Assembly: GCA_027858795.1 (NCBI GenBank)
Contig: JAQICF010000062.1
Span: 1-19,691 of the forward strand
DNA: 19,691 nucleotides
Origin: Candidatus Delongbacteria bacterium
GTDB taxonomy: Bacteria > Delongbacteria > UBA4055
Direction: 5' to 3'
The notes beneath the pieces are model-generated. The model was given only the letters and a program-made list of their open reading frames with translations. It had not been told where the DNA came from and did no database searches. The translations under genes and the position numbers were made by a program. Each line of letters opens with the position of its first letter. Positions within the stretch are counted from its first letter, which is position 1. Shown in pieces: positions 16,042-19,691 of the stretch.

Positions 16042-16065
16042 TACATTACTAAAGAAGTGTCATGT

Positions 16066-16464
16066 CTAACATCTAAATATTTGTAGAAAAGAAGTGCTCG
16101 TTTGATCCACTATCAAAGGAGGTGGTCTGATCAAGCGTGTTGATTTGTCTGAGTTTTGTGTTTGCAGGTCAATTGAATAATTAAGAAATGATAATTCTGT
16201 GATAATAATTACTGTAGTTATTTCAACAGGCACAGAATATTCAAAATCATCGTTTATCTTAATTGTAATATTGTGCTCAGAACAACAGTCACATTCTGTC
16301 TGACAACAGGAATCAGCTTCTCCATTTACAGCAAAAGAATAAAATTCATCGCCGCTGAAATGAGTTTCCAGTGAAAATCCGGTTGACGTCAAAAAAAAAA
16401 GTACGACCAATAATGAGATCAACCATTTTTTGGAACTTGAAATATGTGATAATTTTAATTTCAT
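16066..16464 (-). CDS. Small Cys-rich exported protein, HYC_CC_PP-like, in the metal cluster
   Basis: A 132-residue exported protein. Its N-terminus has basic residues and a hydrophobic stretch (about 14-31, ending STGFS). It then has H35 and a dense Cys/His cluster, C53, C54, C58, C60, C61 and H64, which is a likely soft-metal site. Near the C-terminus is RPPPL (113-117), and the last residue is Cys. The order of signal, His, CC cluster and PP motif matches the HYC_CC_PP family as I recall it from Bacteroidota, although the first HYC motif reads HFS here. No function is established for that family. Its position just upstream of cusA (107-base gap) suggests a role in metal binding or sensing. 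The upstream gap to mnmA is 76 bases with no convincing promoter and a weak ribosome site. Confidence 0.75.
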   Translation of the reverse strand: MKLKLSHISSSKKWLISLLVVLFFLTSTGFSLETHFSGDEFYSFAVNGEADSCCQTECDCCSEHNITIKINDDFEYSVPVEITTVIIITELSFLNYSIDLQTQNSDKSTRLIRPPPLIVDQTSTSFLQIFRC

Positions 16465-16540
16465 AACATCAAGCTAAGTAATTGCTTGTAATGAAACTAT
16501 GATATTTAGCAGGAATATAGGTGAGTAGGATAGATCTGAG

Positions 16541-17629
16541 TTAAACGATTAAACCACCACCTAATACAATGTCTCCATCGTATAAAACTGCGGATTGCCC
16601 AGGGGTTACAGCAAAAACAGGTTTGTTGAATATTACTTTTACTTTATTGTTTTCAAGAGGATATGCTATACAAGTAGTATCTACAGAATTAAAACGAATC
16701 TTGGCAGTGCATTTTATCTTAGCAGTACTCTCATTACCGATCCAATTCATATTTTCAATGATAAGTTCACTTCTAAATACACCATCTCTAGCTGATATTT
16801 CTATTATATTATTATCAGGATTAATATTACTAACATACATTGGTTCGGTAAAACCACCACCCAGTCCTTTTCTCTGGCCAATTGTGTAAAATGGGTATCC
16901 ATTATGCTTTCTTATTAATTTTCCCCCGTTTTTGACCTGCATAGTACCTGGTTTAATAATCTTGCCAATGTCTTCAACATTATCTTTTAAAAATCTATTA
17001 TAGTTATCATCAGGTATAAAGCATATCTCCATACTTTCTTTTTTCTCGGCGGTTTTTAGATCCATATTCTTTGCAATCTCTCTTACTTTGTCCTTTGAGA
17101 TCTGTGAAAGAGGGAATAGGGTTCTTGATAATGATCGCTGAGTCATTCCATATAAAAAATAACTCTGATCTTTCTTTGGATCATCACCCCTTCTTAACTC
17201 ATAGAGTTCTGTTTCTTTGTTGAAGCGGATCTTTCCATAATGTCCTGTCGCTAAATATTTACATCCAAGCTCATCAGCTTTCTTTAACAATTCATCCCAC
17301 TTAATGATAGTGTTACAAAGAACACAAGGATTTGGTGTTCTGCCTTTTAAGTATTCAGAGATAAAATTGTCTACAACATGTTTTTTGAAAATTTCCTGGA
17401 AATTAAGAACATAGTAGGGGATACCAAGTTGTGTGCAAACTGCACGGGCATCGTTAAAAGCTTCTATTGAACAACATGATCTGTCACTTTGTACATTATT
17501 CGGATTGTCAGGAGTCCATAAATTCATAGTTACACCAACTACATCATATCCCTGTTCTTTTAAGAGATAAGCAGAAACAGAACTATCAACTCCGCCACTC
17601 ATTCCAACTAATACTTTAACTTTCTTCAA
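16541..17629 (-). CDS. mnmA: tRNA-specific 2-thiouridylase MnmA
   Basis: MnmA adds sulfur to U34 of tRNA-Lys, tRNA-Glu and tRNA-Gln in the cytoplasm, using ATP and sulfur delivered from a cysteine desulfurase. The 362 residues match the family. The PP-loop SGGVDS is at 11-16; the catalytic cysteine is probably C102 in TPNPCVLCN, paired with C203 in MEICFIP. Other conserved stretches are ATGHYG (127-132), DPKKDQSYFLY (150-160) and GQRKGLGGG. The start is a TTG at 17629 behind an AGGA site. The next ATG (codon 10) would remove the first beta-strand before the PP-loop, so TTG is preferred. It follows the cysteine desulfurase gene by 31 bases, matching the functional link. Confidence 0.96.
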   Translation of the reverse strand: MKKVKVLVGMSGGVDSSVSAYLLKEQGYDVVGVTMNLWTPDNPNNVQSDRSCCSIEAFNDARAVCTQLGIPYYVLNFQEIFKKHVVDNFISEYLKGRTPNPCVLCNTIIKWDELLKKADELGCKYLATGHYGKIRFNKETELYELRRGDDPKKDQSYFLYGMTQRSLSRTLFPLSQISKDKVREIAKNMDLKTAEKKESMEICFIPDDNYNRFLKDNVEDIGKIIKPGTMQVKNGGKLIRKHNGYPFYTIGQRKGLGGGFTEPMYVSNINPDNNIIEISARDGVFRSELIIENMNWIGNESTAKIKCTAKIRFNSVDTTCIAYPLENNKVKVIFNKPVFAVTPGQSAVLYDGDIVLGGGLIV

Positions 17630-17660
17630 ATTATTTCCTAAGTTGTATAATATATTACCA

Positions 17661-18827
17661 TTACATCCATGCCATACTTCTTAATCGCTCTACTGATTTG
17701 ATTACTGCATTTCCAGTAAATTCTATCTCTTCCATTGTATTATTTCTACCAATAGAGAACCTGATGGAACTTTGAGCTTCCTCTTCACCTTTTCCCAACG
17801 CAAGTAATACTCTTGAAGGTTTAACACTGCCGGCCGAGCACGCTGATCCTGTTGAAACGCAAACACCTTCAAGATCCAAAGCTAGGAGTAATGATTCACC
17901 TTCAATACCATGAAAAGATATATTTAGAACACCTTCGTATCCATTTACCAAATCACCATTTACAACAATATCTTTAACTCCTTTTGATATGATCTCATAG
18001 AGTTTTTTCTTCAAAGAAGCGATCCTTGGAATATCAGTTTCATAAGCATTTTGAGCTATCTCAGCTGCTTTCCCAAATCCAATTATCCCTGGAAGATTCT
18101 CTGTACCGTTCCTTTGATTTGATTCCTGATGACCACCAAATGTTATAGGCACGATCTCTACTTTATTCCTTAAATATAGCAGACCAACACCTTTCGGTCC
18201 ATATATCTTATGTGCAGAAGCTGATAAAATATCAATATTCATAGCCTTTACATCAATAGGTACTTTGGTATAAGATTGTACAGCATCAGTGTGAAATAAA
18301 ACTCCTTTATTTCGACAAAGTTTTCCAATACTTGTGATGTCGTTAATATTACCTATTTCATTATTTACATGCATAATTGAAACTAGTTTAGTGTCGTTTG
18401 TAATAGCACCTTCAACTTGCTCAGGTGTGATATATCCTTTTGGATCAGGTTTTATATATGTGATACTGACGATCTCAGGATATATTTTTTCCAACATTCT
18501 GCAAGTATCATAAACAGCGCTATGCTCTATTCGAGATGTTACAATGTGAGCTTTTTCATTTTTCTTTATATATTTCTCAATGATACCTCTTATTGCCCAG
18601 TTATCAGCCTCAGTTCCTCCTGAAGTGAAGTATATGTCTTTAATTCCTGCGTTGATAACTTTTGCTACTTTTTCTCTGGCATCGTCTAAAGCATATTTAG
18701 CCTGTTGACCATATAGATGTATAGATGATGGATTTCCATACTTTTCCACCATATATTCCATCATTACTTTTGCCACTTCAGGATCAACCTGTGTAGTGGC
18801 ACTATTATCTAGATAAATGTTCTTCAT
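17661..18827 (-). CDS. iscS: Cysteine desulfurase (IscS/NifS family)
   Basis: A PLP enzyme that takes sulfur from L-cysteine as an enzyme-bound persulfide and passes it to acceptors such as MnmA or Fe-S scaffold proteins. The 388 residues are typical of group I. Motifs: YLDNSATT (5-12), GGTEADN (70-76), H102 in IEHSAV, D181 in HTDAVQ, the PLP lysine K207 in SAHKIYGPKG, and the catalytic C330 in STGSACSAG. The C-terminal part (SSIRFSIGRNNT) is also typical. The ATG at 18827 follows an AAGGAAG site. No iscU or other Fe-S genes are in the window, and the next gene is mnmA, so tRNA thiolation may be its main local partner. The gene symbol is approximate, since NifS and IscS cannot be separated by sequence alone. 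Confidence 0.95.
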   Translation of the reverse strand: MKNIYLDNSATTQVDPEVAKVMMEYMVEKYGNPSSIHLYGQQAKYALDDAREKVAKVINAGIKDIYFTSGGTEADNWAIRGIIEKYIKKNEKAHIVTSRIEHSAVYDTCRMLEKIYPEIVSITYIKPDPKGYITPEQVEGAITNDTKLVSIMHVNNEIGNINDITSIGKLCRNKGVLFHTDAVQSYTKVPIDVKAMNIDILSASAHKIYGPKGVGLLYLRNKVEIVPITFGGHQESNQRNGTENLPGIIGFGKAAEIAQNAYETDIPRIASLKKKLYEIISKGVKDIVVNGDLVNGYEGVLNISFHGIEGESLLLALDLEGVCVSTGSACSAGSVKPSRVLLALGKGEEEAQSSIRFSIGRNNTMEEIEFTGNAVIKSVERLRSMAWM

Positions 18828-18844
18828 TTTATATACTTCCTTAA

Positions 18845-19249
18845 TTATTTTTCAAAGTTAGGTACAAAATCTGGATCGTTCATATGTTTTAATTCAAATT
18901 CAGCTGAACTAGAAAATTGAGAATCAGGATAATTTAAGATCAGGATATTGAAATATTTCTCTGCTTTCTCAGATTTGTTTAAGTATGCTTTATTTATATA
19001 ACCTCTAATAAACAAAGTTTCATCCATGTATGTGTTATCTGGATAATCATTTTCCAGCTTTTCATACCAATTAATACATTTCTCCCAATTACCTTCGCTA
19101 TAATACTTCTTTGCGTAAGCATATACTTCCTCCATGTATAAGAAATCGTTGTTTGAAGCGATTTTCTGAGATGAACTACAAGAAGTGATAGTAATTACGT
19201 TGATTGCTATTAAAAATCCAATGAGAATAGTCAGAAGTTTGTTTTTCAT
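18845..19249 (-). CDS. Small TPR lipoprotein, BamD-like
   Basis: A 134-residue lipoprotein: signal peptide with lipobox ITSC (C24), then a Ser-rich linker, then two to three TPR-like helical pairs (about 38-125) with aromatic and YPD/YPDS endings (for example ENDYPDN and LNYPDSQ). This style is shared with BamD, the outer membrane assembly lipoprotein, but BamD is about 240 residues and has five TPRs, so this is at most a shortened relative. It is probably anchored in the outer membrane facing the periplasm. The gene is the first of the desulfurase-mnmA group (17-base gap to it), so it may only be a transcriptional neighbour. No Shine-Dalgarno is visible before its ATG at 19249. Confidence 0.85.
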   Translation of the reverse strand: MKNKLLTILIGFLIAINVITITSCSSSQKIASNNDFLYMEEVYAYAKKYYSEGNWEKCINWYEKLENDYPDNTYMDETLFIRGYINKAYLNKSEKAEKYFNILILNYPDSQFSSSAEFELKHMNDPDFVPNFEK

Positions 19250-19258
19250 GGTGTAAAT

Positions 19259-19264
19259 ATAATA
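19259..19264 (-). promoter_or_regulatory. Candidate -10 element of the lipoprotein-desulfurase-mnmA unit
   Basis: TATTAT on the minus strand ends nine bases before the ATG at 19249. No clear -35 is seen upstream. If used, the transcript would start within about one or two bases of the ATG, which would fit the absence of a ribosome site. Confidence 0.35.
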
Positions 19265-19314
19265 GAAATTTCAGTAATTTGAAATTAGAATTATGAAAAT
19301 TAAATATATTTTAA

Positions 19315-19343
19315 TTGCCTAATTATATTTTTATGCTTATTAT
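19315..19343 (+). promoter_or_regulatory. Candidate promoter of the plus-strand secreted-protein gene
   Basis: TTGCCT (19315-19320), a 17-base spacer, then TATTAT (19338-19343). The start would be near 19350, leaving a leader of about 55 bases to the ATG at 19406. It diverges from the lipoprotein gene on the other strand. Confidence 0.5.
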
Positions 19344-19405
19344 AAGAAGGTAGTTCATTTACTCATGTGATATAAATTTAAAAATATACTCTTTCCGGAG
19401 GTACC

Positions 19406-19691
19406 ATGAAGAAACTCATGTCAATAATACTTGTGATCTTGTCGGTAAGCATCTTCGCTGCAAATCTACAAAAAATCAATGACGTAAAACAAAAGCCCGG
19501 TGAAAAAGGTTGGTATGATTACTACGGCGGACCTACTTACTTTTTTGCAGAACTAGGTGAAAGAGCAGTATTCTATGATGTGGAAGATTTTGGGCTTGAA
19601 TATCCTGTAAATCTATCTTTGATAACAGCGTATCTTTACGATGCTGGAATAAGCTATACGTATAAGATCTATGACAAGACTATGACTACTG
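19406..19691 (+). CDS. N-terminus of a secreted protein of unknown function
   Basis: The only plus-strand gene. It begins with ATG at 19406 behind a strong GGAGG site (19398-19402) and stays open to the window edge for 95 codons. Residues 1-18 are a signal peptide (MKK, hydrophobic core, ending IFA before A19). The mature part is rich in aromatic residues: GWYDYYGGPTYFF near 35-47, then ERAVFYDVEDFG and YTYKIYD. It looks beta-rich, as in adhesion or substrate-binding domains of large secreted proteins. I recall similar openings in secreted proteins of Cloacimonadota-like genomes, but I cannot confirm a family. Whether it ends in a sorting domain cannot be seen. Confidence 0.8.
   Translation, partial: MKKLMSIILVILSVSIFAANLQKINDVKQKPGEKGWYDYYGGPTYFFAELGERAVFYDVEDFGLEYPVNLSLITAYLYDAGISYTYKIYDKTMTT

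Noticed and set aside
16465..16540. Promoter or riboswitch in front of the Cys-rich gene
   Set aside because: No convincing -35/-10 pair or conserved structure was found in the 76 bases; transcription may enter from mnmA.

Overview
The window is AT-rich (roughly one third G+C by eye) and nearly all genes lie on the minus strand. Only the partial gene at the right edge is on the plus strand. The organism is a Gram-negative bacterium: there are lipoproteins, a TolC-type outer membrane channel and a tripartite RND efflux pump. The pump has the long CusA and extended CusB forms common in Bacteroidota and relatives, next to a small Cys-rich protein resembling the Bacteroidota HYC_CC_PP family. However, clear Shine-Dalgarno sequences (GGAGG, AGGAG) and -35/-10-like promoters are unlike typical Bacteroidota. 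I infer a member of the wider FCB group (for example Cloacimonadota- or Delongbacteria-like), with low to moderate confidence.

Layout, read right to left along the minus strand. (1) 19249-16541: a small BamD-like TPR lipoprotein, a cysteine desulfurase (IscS/NifS) and the tRNA 2-thiouridylase MnmA. The last two are a sulfur donor and its user. (2) 16464-8795: a metal (probably copper) resistance cluster. It runs Cys-rich exported protein, cusA, cusC, cusB, HMA-domain lipoprotein, and ends in an intrinsic terminator. (3) 8731-8081: a secG promoter, secG, tRNA-Leu(GAG) and a terminator. The secG/tRNA-Leu(GAG) pairing is also found in E. coli (secG-leuU). (4) 7902-1: phoH2 (PIN plus PhoH ATPase), hflX, a giant periplasmic TPR protein, an unknown 230-residue protein and the start of a DEAD-box RNA helicase. 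It is probably one transcription unit with an RNA and ribosome-stress theme. (5) 19406 onward, plus strand: the start of a secreted protein of unknown function, with its own promoter.

The most unusual feature is a family of at least seven short perfect inverted repeats, plus two less similar ones, confined to the gaps of block 4. They share an architecture (a GTAR flank, a G-rich or AGACG-type arm, a short loop, the complementary arm, then C), but the arm sequences differ and always stay complementary. In two cases the TAA stop codon of the upstream gene (phoH, hflX) is itself the element's flank, with the stem starting at the next base. No gap over 300 bases lacks a gene; the largest (7903-8219) holds three of these repeats, a terminator and the tRNA.
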